Part shown: in pieces, positions 1 through 9,024 of the stretch
How the letters are laid out: every line of letters starts with the position of its first letter
Position numbering within the stretch: position 1 is the stretch's first letter
Assembly (NCBI RefSeq): GCF_000337515.1
Contig: NZ_AOIQ01000006.1
Span: forward strand, 6,265-70,264
Length of the DNA stretch: 64,000 nt
Origin: Halovivax asiaticus JCM 14624
GTDB lineage: Archaea; Halobacteriota; Halobacteria; Halobacteriales; Natrialbaceae
Direction: 5' to 3'
Position numbers and translations under genes: made by a program
The notes under the pieces: generated by a model
What the model saw: the letters and a program-made list of their open reading frames with translations, nothing else
Database searches by the model: none
Told to the model about the DNA's origin: nothing

Positions 1-2
1 CC

Positions 3-368
3 GACCGTATCTCGTGGCTCGTCTGCGGCATCGGCGTCAACGCGAACGTCGACCCGTCGGCCCTTCCGGCTGGCGCCACCTCGATCGCCCAGGAAGCGAG
101 TGCGGTCGACCGGCGGGCGTTTCTCCAGCGATTGCTCGAACGCTTCGACGCGCGGCGCAACGATCTTTCGGCCACGCTCGACCGCTGGCGCGAACTCGCC
201 GTGACGCTGGGTCAGCGGGTGAGCGTCACCCACCGGGAGCGGACGATCGAGGGAACAGCCGTCGCCGTCACCGAGTCGGGCGCGCTCGTTCTCGAGACGG
301 ACGACGACCGGGTTACCGTGACGGCGGGCGACTGCGAGCACCTGAGGCCGGCGCCCGATCAGTCCTGA
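3..368 (+). CDS. birA: Biotin--protein ligase, C-terminal part (5' truncated by window)
   Basis: Open from the window edge to a TGA stop, 121 codons visible. The first residues (DRISWLVCGIGVNAN) match the conserved strand of the biotin/lipoate ligase catalytic core that precedes the N-V-N loop. The last 50 residues form a small SH3-like C-terminal domain (VSVTHRERTIEGTAVAV, then LVLETDD), as in BirA enzymes that biotinylate the carboxyl carrier protein of acyl-CoA carboxylases. The N-terminal half lies outside the window, so a DNA-binding domain cannot be assessed. Confidence 0.85.
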   Translation, partial: DRISWLVCGIGVNANVDPSALPAGATSIAQEASAVDRRAFLQRLLERFDARRNDLSATLDRWRELAVTLGQRVSVTHRERTIEGTAVAVTESGALVLETDDDRVTVTAGDCEHLRPAPDQS

Positions 369-485
369 TCCGGCCTGTCCAGGTGCCCGTCCCCGCACAA
401 TTGGTATTCACACCCGTTCGCAGCCAACCCGCTATGTCCTCTCTGCTACGTCCATTCAGCGAACGGACTCACGCCCGTCTCGGTG

Positions 486-977
486 TCACTCGGCGGTTGC
501 GACCGCCTCGGACCGCCCCTCCGCCTCGTCTCCCTCGTCGTCACCGACGCGAACCGTCGTCACCGGGATCGGGGCGGATCTGACGACGCGTTCGGCGACG
601 CTGCCGAGCAAGAGTCGGTCGATCCCGCCGCGTCCGTGGGTCCCCATCACGATCAGATCGCACTCGTTCGATCGTGCGTGCTCGACGATCGATCGGCTGG
701 GAGAACCGTTGACGACGCAGGTTCGGACAGGAATGTCTGCCTCCCGCTCGGCGGCCAGTTCTCGAACGCGTTCGACGGCCGCCGCTCCTTCGTCCTCGAG
801 TGCGCGTCCGATCCCGTCCCAGGCGGTCTCCATCGGGAGACCGCCGTAACTGGTTGCGTTGACGACGTAGAGCGCATCGATCGCCGCGTCGTGAACCTCG
901 GCGAGGTCGATCGCGTGCGAGATGGCTCGTTCGACGGCGAACGATCCATCGGTCGGGACGAGAAGACGGTCGTACAT
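486..977 (-). CDS. Universal stress protein, UspA family
   Basis: 163 residues. It opens with the UspA strand MYDRLLVPTDGS and ends with the ATP-binding signature GTHGRGGIDRLLLGSVAERV followed by APIPVTTV, so this is an ATP-binding type Usp, a cytoplasmic alpha/beta Rossmann-like protein that normally dimerises. The partner or stress is unknown. A TATA-like TATTAGG at about 1003-1009 on the minus strand lies some 27 nt upstream of the ATG, which supports this start and a leaderless mRNA. It stands alone, convergent with the upstream biotin ligase gene. Confidence 0.9.
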   Translation of the reverse strand: MYDRLLVPTDGSFAVERAISHAIDLAEVHDAAIDALYVVNATSYGGLPMETAWDGIGRALEDEGAAAVERVRELAAEREADIPVRTCVVNGSPSRSIVEHARSNECDLIVMGTHGRGGIDRLLLGSVAERVVRSAPIPVTTVRVGDDEGDEAEGRSEAVATAE

Positions 978-1070
978 CGTGGTATGGTACCATGTAACTC
1001 TCTATCCTAATAGGCGTATCGCGGTTTCGAACCGAAGCATATCGGGTGCGAGCGGAGCTACCTGGGCGGA

Positions 1071-2114
1071 TTACCAGTCACTCATCTCGACGGACCGACC
1101 GTCGACGATCACGTCGGCGACGTCACCCTGTCCAGCTCGACGGACGACAGCCCTGACGGGGTCGAGAACGCCAGCGAGGTTGGGTGTGTCGGCGTCGAGG
1201 ACGAGGAGATTCGCCGGCCGTCCTTGCTCGATCAGACCGTCGTCGCGGCCGAGGAGGTCGGCCCCGTTTCTGGTCGCCATCCGGAGGATCGCCGGTGCTA
1301 CTAACGCGGTGTGTTTCGCGAGGAACTCCATCTCCCGGAACATCGACGGCGAGTTGAGCATCACGTTGTCGGTGCCGAGCGCGACCGTCGTCCGGCGAGC
1401 GAGTTCGTCGACCGGGGGAACGCCGACACCCGTGACCAGGTTCGAGCGTGGGCAGACGGCGATCGGGATCGCGTCCGATTCGATCCGCTCCAGGTGGCGG
1501 GGTTCAGGGTGAACGACGTGGACCAGAAACTCCGGCGAGAGGTCGAGCGCGGGGTCGAGATCGCTCGGATCGGCTTCGCCGGCGTGGATGCCGAACGGTT
1601 TGTCCGCTGCCGCAGTCGCGCGCCGTTCTCGCTCGAAGTCGGCGTCGTTCGCCCCACTGGCGCCGAACCCGTCGCCTGCTTCCATCGCCTCGACCGATTC
1701 GCGTCCGAACGCGTAGGCGTCGATCGGAAGATCACTCGCGGCCTCCTCCAGTCGTGAGACACCCTCGACGCCGCCTTCGCGGAAGTCGAGACACGCGACC
1801 GTCCCGGTTGCCAGGGCGAATTCGAGCGACCGTTTCATCGCGTGAACCATCTCGTCACGATCGGCCTCGCGGAGAAGTCGGTGTTTCAGCCCGTCAGGTG
1901 GTGCGACGAGTTCCGCGAGCGAGAGGCCGCGACCGGCCTCTTTCGCGATCGAATCGCCGAGGTGGGTGTGGGCGTTGACGAACGCTGGCGACACGATGCG
2001 ATCGGGAACGTTCGTCGCCTCCTCGATCGCTTCGATTCGACCGTCTTCGATCACGATCCGCCCCTCGATCGGTTCAAAATCCGGACCGCGAAGGATCGTT
2101 CCGGCGAGTTCCAT
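1071..2114 (-). CDS. Amidohydrolase-family metal-dependent deaminase/hydrolase
   Basis: 347 residues. The metal-binding motifs are in order: NAHTH (HxH) near residue 47, GIHAGE mid-protein, a later His in VHVVHPEP and the catalytic Asp in LGTDNVMLNSP. This is the pattern of the ATZ/TRZ-SsnA-cytosine deaminase group of chlorohydrolase-like enzymes. The C-terminus returns to the small beta domain (GRPANLLVLDAD) that frames the barrel. At about 350 residues it is shorter than typical 400-450 residue members, and the substrate cannot be inferred from the neighbours. Confidence 0.8.
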   Translation of the reverse strand: MELAGTILRGPDFEPIEGRIVIEDGRIEAIEEATNVPDRIVSPAFVNAHTHLGDSIAKEAGRGLSLAELVAPPDGLKHRLLREADRDEMVHAMKRSLEFALATGTVACLDFREGGVEGVSRLEEAASDLPIDAYAFGRESVEAMEAGDGFGASGANDADFERERRATAAADKPFGIHAGEADPSDLDPALDLSPEFLVHVVHPEPRHLERIESDAIPIAVCPRSNLVTGVGVPPVDELARRTTVALGTDNVMLNSPSMFREMEFLAKHTALVAPAILRMATRNGADLLGRDDGLIEQGRPANLLVLDADTPNLAGVLDPVRAVVRRAGQGDVADVIVDGRSVEMSDW

Positions 2115-2253
2115 AGCGACGATTCGACCGGTCTCTCCTTGAAGCGTTCGAAGGCGAGGATGCGTTATTCCGATCGCACTCAGGTTATCGCGACGGACGA
2201 GAATCCATTCGGCGTCCTGGCAACTGACGAGAATCCGATGCGGCGGAGCGAGC

Positions 2254-3480
2254 TCACTCGGCGAAATGATCGAGCGTGGTGTAGAGCCCGTCTCGAACGT
2301 CGCTCACGAGGGGCCCGTCGATGTCCAGCCCGAGCACGTCGACCGCTGCACGGCCGACCCGATCGCGTTCGTCGGCGGGGCTGTAGACGCCGAGGCGCCA
2401 CTGGGCGTACTGTGCAGACCGGAGTGCGTCGACGAGCGGTGACTGGTGGCCGAGTTGGCGAACCTCGCCGTTCACCATTACGCGCGTGGTAGATTCCGCC
2501 ATCGACGGACGGCTCGGCACGTCGAGGATGACGTGATCTTCGGGAACGTCGGTTCTGGCTGCGATCTCGCGTTCGAATCGAACGATATCGTCGTGTGAGG
2601 CTTCGATGATACCGCCCGGCACGTCGTCGATCTCCGCCCAGATCGCCCGCTTGTAGAGTCGCCGTTCGTCGAGGCGCCGGACGATCGGGTGACTGGCCTC
2701 GCACTCGCGAAGGGCAACCACGAGTTCGGCATCGTCCATCCAGGCGAGCGTCCGGGCGTCGGTTCCGTCGGCGTCGAGGAGCGCTTCGGTCGCCCGTCTG
2801 AGCATGGCCTTGCTGATACGGGCGACGCTGTGGCTGTAGACTGTCGGGTTCATCAGCGCCCGGGCGACGAGCAGACTCTCGGCCGTCTGGACGTTCCCCT
2901 CACCGAGGACGAGTTGGCCGTCGACGTAGCGCAGTTCTCGAACCAGCCGACCGTGGTCGATCGCGCCGTAGGGGACACCGGTGTGGTGGGCGTCGCGGAC
3001 GAGGTAGTCCATCCGATCGACGTCCAGTTCCCCGGAGACGAGCTGGCCGAACTCCCCGTCGCCCGCAACGAGGTCGGCAATTCGATCCGGTTCGAGGCCG
3101 TGATCACGGAGGACGTCGCCGATCTCACCGTCGGCGAGCAGGTCGTGGACGTCGTCGTGGTACCGGCCGGTCCGTCGCTGTATGAGATCCTCGACGTTGT
3201 GGCTGTAGGGCCCGTGGCCGACGTCGTGCACCATGGCCGCAGCCTTGATTCGATCGGCCTGGATTCCCTCGATCCCGAGTTGCTCGAGTGCTTCACAGGC
3301 GAGATGGTAGACGCCGAGGCTGTGTTCGAACCGGGAGTGATTCGCCGACGGATAGACGAGTGAGACGGTCCCCAGTTGGGAGATGCGGCGCAACCGCTGG
3401 AGTGCCGGCGTATCGAGCAGCGCCCTGGCCACGCCGTCGACGGCGATGTGATCGTGGACGCTGTCTTTGATCACTTTCAT
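2254..3480 (-). CDS. HD-domain phosphohydrolase (dNTPase/SAMHD1-like, COG1078 type)
   Basis: 408 residues from the chosen ATG (MKVIKDSVHDHIAVDG). An in-frame ATG 36 nt upstream exists, but MKVIKD.VHD is the usual N-terminus of this family. HD-domain residues are visible: SRFEHSLGVYHLA, then the HD pair in MVHDVGHGPYSHN, and a downstream Asp in DVDRMDYLVRDAHHTG. Relatives hydrolyse nucleotide triphosphates or other phosphoesters with bound metal. The last 120 residues are a variable C-terminal region. It stands as a single gene; the biological substrate is unknown. Confidence 0.85.
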   Translation of the reverse strand: MKVIKDSVHDHIAVDGVARALLDTPALQRLRRISQLGTVSLVYPSANHSRFEHSLGVYHLACEALEQLGIEGIQADRIKAAAMVHDVGHGPYSHNVEDLIQRRTGRYHDDVHDLLADGEIGDVLRDHGLEPDRIADLVAGDGEFGQLVSGELDVDRMDYLVRDAHHTGVPYGAIDHGRLVRELRYVDGQLVLGEGNVQTAESLLVARALMNPTVYSHSVARISKAMLRRATEALLDADGTDARTLAWMDDAELVVALRECEASHPIVRRLDERRLYKRAIWAEIDDVPGGIIEASHDDIVRFEREIAARTDVPEDHVILDVPSRPSMAESTTRVMVNGEVRQLGHQSPLVDALRSAQYAQWRLGVYSPADERDRVGRAAVDVLGLDIDGPLVSDVRDGLYTTLDHFAE

Positions 3481-3556
3481 TGTCGGTTCATCGAGGGGCA
3501 CCCATAAAATTGTCACCGGAGTGGCTCGCGATGGACAGCATCACGCTTGCGACGAC

Positions 3557-4687
3557 TCACTCGTCTCGTAAAACCCGCTCCCAGGATCCCGACTCGTCGC
3601 TGGCTTCGATCGCGGCGAGGACCTGCTGGGCAGCCAGACCGTCCGCGAACGACGGCTCGTACGCCGCTCCATCGGCGATGGCCTGCAAGAACGATGCGTT
3701 CTCGTGGACGAACGTGTGTTCCCACCCGAGGACGTGGCCCGGTGGCCACCAGTGATCGATGTAGGGATCGCTTTCGTCGGTGACGAGAACGGTCTCGTAC
3801 CCTCGGTCGTCTTGGCCGAGCACCGCTAGCTCGTTGAGTCGCTCGAGCGAGAATCGGAGACTTCCCTCGCTCCCGTGGATTTCGATCGTATGGTCGTTCT
3901 TGTGACCCGGAGCGATCCGAGAGCCTTCGAGGATGCCGGTCGCGCCGCCTTCGAACGCGAGCTGGGCGGTGTACTCGTCGTCCACGGTCACGGGTCGGGT
4001 TTCGCCAGGAGCGTCTTCCACGGGTCGTTCCGTCACGGCCGTTCGCAGATGCCCGCTCACGCGTTCGATCCGACCGGCACCGGGTGCATCTCCGACGAGG
4101 AATCGGGCGAGATCGACCGTATGTGCGCCAAGGTCACCGAGCGCACCGGAACCGGCCAACTCCGCGTCGAGCCGCCAGGACCACGGTGCCTCCGGATCGA
4201 CGAGCCAGTCCTGCAGGTAGCGTCCACGGAAGGTCCGAATGTCGCCGAGCGTGCCGGACTGAATCAGTTCGCGCGCGTATCGAATCGCCGGAACGAACCG
4301 GTAGTTGAAGCCACACGCCGTCGGCACACCGGCCGAACGGGCGGCTGCTGCCATCTCAGTGGCGCCGTCGAGCGTCGCCGACAGCGGTTTCTCTGAGAAG
4401 ACCGAGACGCCGGCCTCGAGCGCCGCGATCGACGGTTCAGCGTGCAGGAAGTTCGGTCCGAGATTGTAGAAGACGTCGACCTCGTCGACGACCGATCGCC
4501 AGTCGGTCGCCGTCCGATCGAACCCGAGTCGCGTCCGCGCGTTCTCCAGGGCCTCTTCGTCACGCCCGATCAAGACGTCACGCGTGACGGCCGGTGTGTC
4601 GGGAAAGAACATCGGGAGCCGGGCGAACGCGTTGGCGTGGGCGGTACCCATGAACCGGTAGCCGAGGACGCCGACGTCGAGTGCCAT
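3557..4687 (-). CDS. Gfo/Idh/MocA-family NAD(P)-dependent oxidoreductase (distal copy)
   Basis: 376 residues. It has an N-terminal Rossmann fold (DVGVLGYRFMGTAHANAFARL, an atypical GxxxxG), then the hallmark FSEKPLSATLDGA segment holding the EKP motif, then the Gfo/Idh C-terminal alpha/beta domain (CGFNYRFVPAIRYARELI, GDLGAHTVDLARFL). The family oxidises or epimerises sugars and inositols with NAD(P). It is the last gene of a three-gene minus-strand cluster with an isomerase/epimerase and a second Gfo/Idh protein, which suggests a sugar or polyol catabolic route. The substrate is not identifiable. Confidence 0.88.
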   Translation of the reverse strand: MALDVGVLGYRFMGTAHANAFARLPMFFPDTPAVTRDVLIGRDEEALENARTRLGFDRTATDWRSVVDEVDVFYNLGPNFLHAEPSIAALEAGVSVFSEKPLSATLDGATEMAAAARSAGVPTACGFNYRFVPAIRYARELIQSGTLGDIRTFRGRYLQDWLVDPEAPWSWRLDAELAGSGALGDLGAHTVDLARFLVGDAPGAGRIERVSGHLRTAVTERPVEDAPGETRPVTVDDEYTAQLAFEGGATGILEGSRIAPGHKNDHTIEIHGSEGSLRFSLERLNELAVLGQDDRGYETVLVTDESDPYIDHWWPPGHVLGWEHTFVHENASFLQAIADGAAYEPSFADGLAAQQVLAAIEASDESGSWERVLRDE

Positions 4688-4767
4688 GCGGACGCTTCGC
4701 CGACGCGACAGTTAGCAATTATTCACAGCCGGCAACCAGTCTATTTCCCGCCTTTCGTCCGACGCCC

Positions 4768-5745
4768 TCAGTCGATGCCTTCGGTCCAGAACGGGGCGTC
4801 GGGTTCGCCCTCGAAGACGATCGGCGCCAAAAACTCGATGGCCTTCTCGAGACCGTCTTCGGAACTCGTTAGCGAATCCTCGTGCTCGATGCTGATGGCG
4901 TCGTCGTAGCCGACGAGGCGCAACGTCGAGACGACGTCCTTCCAGTGGCGAGCGCCGTGGCCGTAGCCGACGGAGCGAAACAGCCACGAACGGTCGCGTT
5001 CTCGGTCGAACGGCGTCGTGTCGAGGACCCCTTTCACTCGCACGTTGGCGTCGTACCGGCGCGTATCCTTTGCGTGGACGTGGTGGATCGCGTCGTGTTC
5101 CCCGAGCGCCCGGATCGCGTCGGTGATCGAGATACCCTGCCAGTAGAAGTGCGAGGGATCGAAATTGGCACCGATTCGCGGACCCGTTTCGTCACGTAGT
5201 CGCAGCAGTCCCGTCGGCTCGTACACGAGCATGTTCGGATGCATCTCGATCGCCACGTCGACGCCGTGGGTGTCGGCGACCGAGGCAATTTCTTCCCAGT
5301 ACTCGATCGCGACGTTCCACTGGTAGGAAAGCGCGGATTCGTGTTCGGGCGGCCACGGTGCCGTGATCCAGTTCGGCGTCTCGTCGTCCGGGCTCCCCGC
5401 CGGAAGCCCGGAGAAGCACGTCACCGTCGAGACATCGAGCTGGGCAGCCAGGCGAATCGCCTCCCGAAGTTCGGTGTCGGCCCGTGATGCACGTGCCTCG
5501 TCCGGGTGGAGTGGATTGTTGTGCGTCGCAAGGGCACTGATTCGTATCCCGTAACGATCGAGGGCGTCCCGAAGTTCAATCTGCGCTTCGTCGTCGTTCA
5601 GGTACGTCGCTCGCGCCACGTGGTCGTCTCCGGGAAAGCCGCCGACACCGGGTTCGACGGCGGAGACACCGAAGTCGGACAGATATTCGAGGACATCCTC
5701 GAACGATCGATCTGCCAGCGCCGGCGTGTGTACACCCAGATCCAT
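4768..5745 (-). CDS. Sugar phosphate isomerase/epimerase (xylose-isomerase-like TIM barrel)
   Basis: 325 residues. The ATG at 5745 (MDLGVHTPALADRSFEDVLEYL) is taken because the 81 upstream in-frame residues are Arg/Ser-rich and unlike haloarchaeal protein. TIM-barrel landmarks of the IolE/xylose-isomerase-like family are present: AVEPGVGGFPGDDH, the metal-ligand segment VAIEMHPNML, NFDPSHFYWQG, IHHVHAKDTR, and the final ISIEHED. It is flanked 80 nt downstream and 127 nt upstream by Gfo/Idh oxidoreductases on the same strand, a pairing common in inositol- or sugar-degrading operons. Confidence 0.87.
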   Translation of the reverse strand: MDLGVHTPALADRSFEDVLEYLSDFGVSAVEPGVGGFPGDDHVARATYLNDDEAQIELRDALDRYGIRISALATHNNPLHPDEARASRADTELREAIRLAAQLDVSTVTCFSGLPAGSPDDETPNWITAPWPPEHESALSYQWNVAIEYWEEIASVADTHGVDVAIEMHPNMLVYEPTGLLRLRDETGPRIGANFDPSHFYWQGISITDAIRALGEHDAIHHVHAKDTRRYDANVRVKGVLDTTPFDRERDRSWLFRSVGYGHGARHWKDVVSTLRLVGYDDAISIEHEDSLTSSEDGLEKAIEFLAPIVFEGEPDAPFWTEGID

Positions 5746-5872
5746 GGCCCATCGACCACAGCCGCGTCGATAAAACCAGGACACGGTCCGAGTAGCGCGT
5801 GGCTCTCCCGCGAGGCAACGCAAGCGGCGACTCACATTCGAACTGCGCTCGATCGATAGCCGGAACGATCGA

Positions 5873-6934
5873 TCAGGAGAGCGAAACCGCCTCGCCACGC
5901 TTGCTCGACCGGTAGATCGCCTGGATGATGCGCTGGACGGTGAACGCTTCGGCGACGTTCGAGGGATCTTCCCCGTCGAGAATCGCATCGAAGAACACTT
6001 GCTGTTCTTTGCGATGAGTATCGACGTCGCGGGTTCTGACGGACGTATCCTCTAGCGCGGCCGGTCCGTTCGTCCGCGCGCGGTGGATCGTGAGATCGTG
6101 TTCGATGAGGTCGAACTTGGCGGCGGCCTCGGTGCCGTGGACGACGAACTCGTGGGTCGCCGGCCGATTCGTCGCCCAGGCGACCTCAAGCGAGATGGTC
6201 TGGTCGGTGTCAGTCCGGACGAACGCGCTCGCCGAGTCCTCCACGTCGAACGATTCCGGACCCGCGTCCTCGCCCCACATTTCGAGGTAGACGTAGTCGT
6301 CGCGCCGCCCGAAGTCCGATCTGGTCCTCCCAAGAACGACCGTGGGGGCCGGGAAGTCGAGGACGTACAAAGCCAGGTCGATGGCGTGGACGCCCAGATC
6401 GATCAACGCACCGCCACCGGCTCGTTCCCGATGAGTGAACCATGTTCCCCGTCCGGGAACGCCGCGTCGGCGGACATAGTTGGCCTCGACGTGTCTCACG
6501 TCGCCGAGCTTGCCACGATCGATTCGATCCCTGATGACCGCCACCGTGTTGGAAAAGCGGTTGTTGAACCCGACCATACAGGCCGCCTCGGAGTCGGCAG
6601 CGGCCTCGACGATGCGTTCCGCGCTCTCGACGGTGTGTGCGAGCGGTTTCTCGATCAGGACGTGGATATCGCGTTCGAGCGCCTCGACCGCGTACGGTTC
6701 GTGATACTCGTTGGGCGTCGTCACCACCAGCGCGTCGACCGACTCGTAAAGTGGGTCGCCGCGGTCGTACGTCGGCGCGTCGTACCGACGTTCGAACTGT
6801 TCGCGAGCGCGTGGATCGATATCGACCCCGCCGACGAGCGAAACGCCCGTATCCAGCAATCGCTGGCCGTGGTACTGCCCGATGTTCCCCAGGCCGACGA
6901 TTCCCGTCCGGATAGACGAGCGATCACGTGTCAT
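5873..6934 (-). CDS. Gfo/Idh/MocA-family NAD(P)-dependent oxidoreductase (proximal copy)
   Basis: 353 residues from the ATG at 6934 (MTRDRSSIRTGIVGLGNIGQYHGQ). An ATG 42 nt upstream gives an unlikely Cys/Arg-rich extension. It has a GxGxxG dinucleotide fold, the EKPLAHTVESAERIV motif, and the C-terminal domain with GFNNRFSNTVAVIRDRI and GGALIDLGVHAIDLALYVL. It heads the three-gene cluster, is clearly diverged from the distal copy at 3557-4687, and probably acts on a different step or substrate of the same pathway. Confidence 0.88.
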   Translation of the reverse strand: MTRDRSSIRTGIVGLGNIGQYHGQRLLDTGVSLVGGVDIDPRAREQFERRYDAPTYDRGDPLYESVDALVVTTPNEYHEPYAVEALERDIHVLIEKPLAHTVESAERIVEAAADSEAACMVGFNNRFSNTVAVIRDRIDRGKLGDVRHVEANYVRRRGVPGRGTWFTHRERAGGGALIDLGVHAIDLALYVLDFPAPTVVLGRTRSDFGRRDDYVYLEMWGEDAGPESFDVEDSASAFVRTDTDQTISLEVAWATNRPATHEFVVHGTEAAAKFDLIEHDLTIHRARTNGPAALEDTSVRTRDVDTHRKEQQVFFDAILDGEDPSNVAEAFTVQRIIQAIYRSSKRGEAVSLS

Positions 6935-7087
6935 GGTAGCCCCACTATGGACTGCGCGACAGACGGACATACGCACCCGACCGTCTTTGAACCGGTGGGC
7001 GATCGCACGAGACGAGAGTCGCGTTCATCGCATCGATCGCTCGTCGCTGCGGGCGCTACTGGGTGAGCAACGGGGTCGGTCAGAACG

Positions 7088-7092
7088 TTTAA
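7088..7092 (+). promoter_or_regulatory. TATA box of the MscS gene (leaderless promoter)
   Basis: TTTAA within CGTTTAACCC ends 25 nt before the ATG at 7118, the spacing expected for an archaeal promoter whose transcript starts at or beside the start codon. Confidence 0.5.
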
Positions 7093-7117
7093 CCCACGAG
7101 ACGGCAACGGGCAAGTC

Positions 7118-8086
7118 ATGCGAGTCGTCGAGCGGGTCGTCGCCGACGTCGTCTCCTCGCCGTTGCTCACGTCGATACGAGACTGGTCGAGGGACAACGA
7201 GATGCTCACGAGCGTCGCGATCGCCCTCATCATCCTCGTCGGTGGGTGGTACGGATCGAAACTCGTGGTCAGACTCGCCGGTCGGACCGTCGCCCAGCGG
7301 ATCGAGCGACCGAGCGTAACCCGGTCCGTGCTTCGCACGATTCGCCTCTCTGTACTGCTCGTCTCGTTCATGGCCGCCGCGCTCGTGCTCGGCATCGGCA
7401 ACGTCGAGATACTCCTCTCGGTCGGTGTGTTATCGGCCGTGGTTGCCGTCGTCCTCGCGCCCCTTATCGGCAGTCTCATCCACGGCCTGTTCATCCTCAC
7501 CGACAAGCCGTTCGAGATCGGCGACATGATCGAAATCGTCGATCAGGATCACGTCGGTTTCGTCGAGGACATCACGATCCGGTACACGAAGATCGTCACG
7601 CTAGAGAACACGATTCTCGTCGTTCCAAACAGCGACGTACACGAACGGGACGTGCTCAATTACTCCGCCGAAGACGAACGGACGCGCGTCTCGATCGAGT
7701 ACGACGTCACCTACGAGAGCGATCTCGACCAGGCGATTCGCGATGCCGAACGGGCGGCCCGGTCGGTCGACGAGGTCGTCGGTGGTGGGCCCGACGTCCG
7801 TGTCGGCAGCGCACGTTACACGGCCTCGCCGCTCTGTGACGTCAAGGCCTACGCTGATAGCGGCGTCAGGCTCGTCCTCAGATTCTGGGTGAAAGAGCCG
7901 TACAAACTCACGCGCGCCCGGTCGATCGTTGCCCAGCGCGTCCGCGAACGCTACGCCGACACCGATGTCCAATTCGCGTATCCGCATCGCGAACTCGTCT
8001 TCAACGATGCGGTCGAACACGGGGCAATGCAAACTGACACCCCGACGCGTTCACGGGACGCAGAGCGGGCGGATAGCGAACAGTAA
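7118..8086 (+). CDS. Small-conductance mechanosensitive ion channel, MscS family
   Basis: 322 residues. Three hydrophobic segments at roughly residues 25-48, 72-95 and 98-128 are followed by the MscS signature running through VLAPLIGSLIHGLFILT and KPFEIGDMIEIVDQDHVGFV, then the beta domain (LVVPNSDVHERDVLNYS) and the alpha/beta C-terminal domain. Family members open under membrane tension to release solutes during hypo-osmotic shock, important for a salt-in organism. The last 20 residues are charged and low in complexity. It stands alone between divergent and convergent neighbours. Confidence 0.92.
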   Translation: MRVVERVVADVVSSPLLTSIRDWSRDNEMLTSVAIALIILVGGWYGSKLVVRLAGRTVAQRIERPSVTRSVLRTIRLSVLLVSFMAAALVLGIGNVEILLSVGVLSAVVAVVLAPLIGSLIHGLFILTDKPFEIGDMIEIVDQDHVGFVEDITIRYTKIVTLENTILVVPNSDVHERDVLNYSAEDERTRVSIEYDVTYESDLDQAIRDAERAARSVDEVVGGGPDVRVGSARYTASPLCDVKAYADSGVRLVLRFWVKEPYKLTRARSIVAQRVRERYADTDVQFAYPHRELVFNDAVEHGAMQTDTPTRSRDAERADSEQ

Positions 8087-8141
8087 CGAGCGGCACACGG
8101 GAACGATCGGTCAGCTTGCAGAGAACGGATCCGGTGTCCTT

Positions 8142-8552
8142 TCAGGACGGCGTCGCTTCGGCCGTGACGATTTCACAATCGAGGTTACTGCGAAGGTACT
8201 CGTCGATGTTGGGATTGCTCGTTAGTCGACGCAGGAGACGACGCCACAGACTCGACTGCTCCCGACCCACGACGACGACGTCGGCGTTTTCGGCAGCAAC
8301 TTCGTCAAGAATACTCTCTTCGACTAGGAACCCGGTTCGAACGACGAAACGACCGTTGGTGACGCGGCCGAACTCCCGTTCGACCGCTTCCTTCAGGTCT
8401 CGACGGGTGACGCGGTGGCCGTTCTGATAGAGATTGACGTGAAGGACGGTCAGATCGGCATCTCGGTCCTCCATCAACTGGATCGCTCGCGTGAGTGTGG
8501 CCTTGGACCGATGGTCGAGCGGGTACCGAACCGGGGCCACGATCAGTGTCAT
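8142..8552 (-). CDS. Universal stress protein, UspA family (second copy)
   Basis: 136 residues from the ATG at 8552 (MTLIVAPVRYPLDHRSKATL). That start is preferred over the in-frame ATG at 8570 because a TATA-like GGTTTACC (8580-8587, minus strand) sits 28 nt upstream of it. It has the UspA alpha/beta fold with ADLTVLHVNLYQNG and ADVVVVGREQSS, but the second half of the usual ATP signature G-2x-G-9x-G is degraded (VVGREQSSLWRRLLRRL). It may therefore be a non-ATP-binding type. It ends convergently with the MscS gene. Confidence 0.85.
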   Translation of the reverse strand: MTLIVAPVRYPLDHRSKATLTRAIQLMEDRDADLTVLHVNLYQNGHRVTRRDLKEAVEREFGRVTNGRFVVRTGFLVEESILDEVAAENADVVVVGREQSSLWRRLLRRLTSNPNIDEYLRSNLDCEIVTAEATPS

Positions 8553-8710
8553 CAACGAGAAAAACGGCACGGTCAGTGGTAAACCTTTCAGTTGTCGGGG
8601 TCGTTCGGCGGCGTTGGCTACCGTCGACTGAGTGACCTCATCACGTGCCGAACACGACGGATGCGTCGTGGAAAGACACGACTTTACGCACGGGCCCCCA
8701 TCATCCGTTC

Positions 8711-8950
8711 ATGGAACCGATCGATACGGAACTCGCCGGTACCCTGTATCTCTCGAGATCGGAGGGCGACCGCGGCTCGAAGGGGCCGTTCTTCGTCGCC
8801 TACGCGACTCGATCCGGCGACGACAGATTCGGCTGGTTCTGTAGTGCGTGTGAATCGGTGGACACGGCCATGGACGCGATGGGACGGATCCAGTGCAATC
8901 GGTGCGGTAATCAGCGGAAACCGACCGAGTGGGACGCGGCTCACGAGTGA
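8711..8950 (+). CDS. Small haloarchaeal zinc-ribbon-like protein, function unknown
   Basis: 79 residues from the ATG at 8711. A TTTACG TATA-like element at about 8682-8687 lies 25 nt upstream, deciding against the in-frame ATG at 8645. Two CxxC pairs (FCSACES and QCNRCGNQR), 24 residues apart, form a likely structural zinc site at the C-terminal half. The N-terminal half is a short beta-rich stretch. I recognise the general type (a small conserved haloarchaeal protein) but no assigned function. Confidence 0.75.
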   Translation: MEPIDTELAGTLYLSRSEGDRGSKGPFFVAYATRSGDDRFGWFCSACESVDTAMDAMGRIQCNRCGNQRKPTEWDAAHE

Positions 8951-9024
8951 TCGCGTGGCAATTTACACGGCGATTCGGCACCGTGCAAACGCTTATCACA
9001 CTTGCGCCCGTACGATCAACCGGA

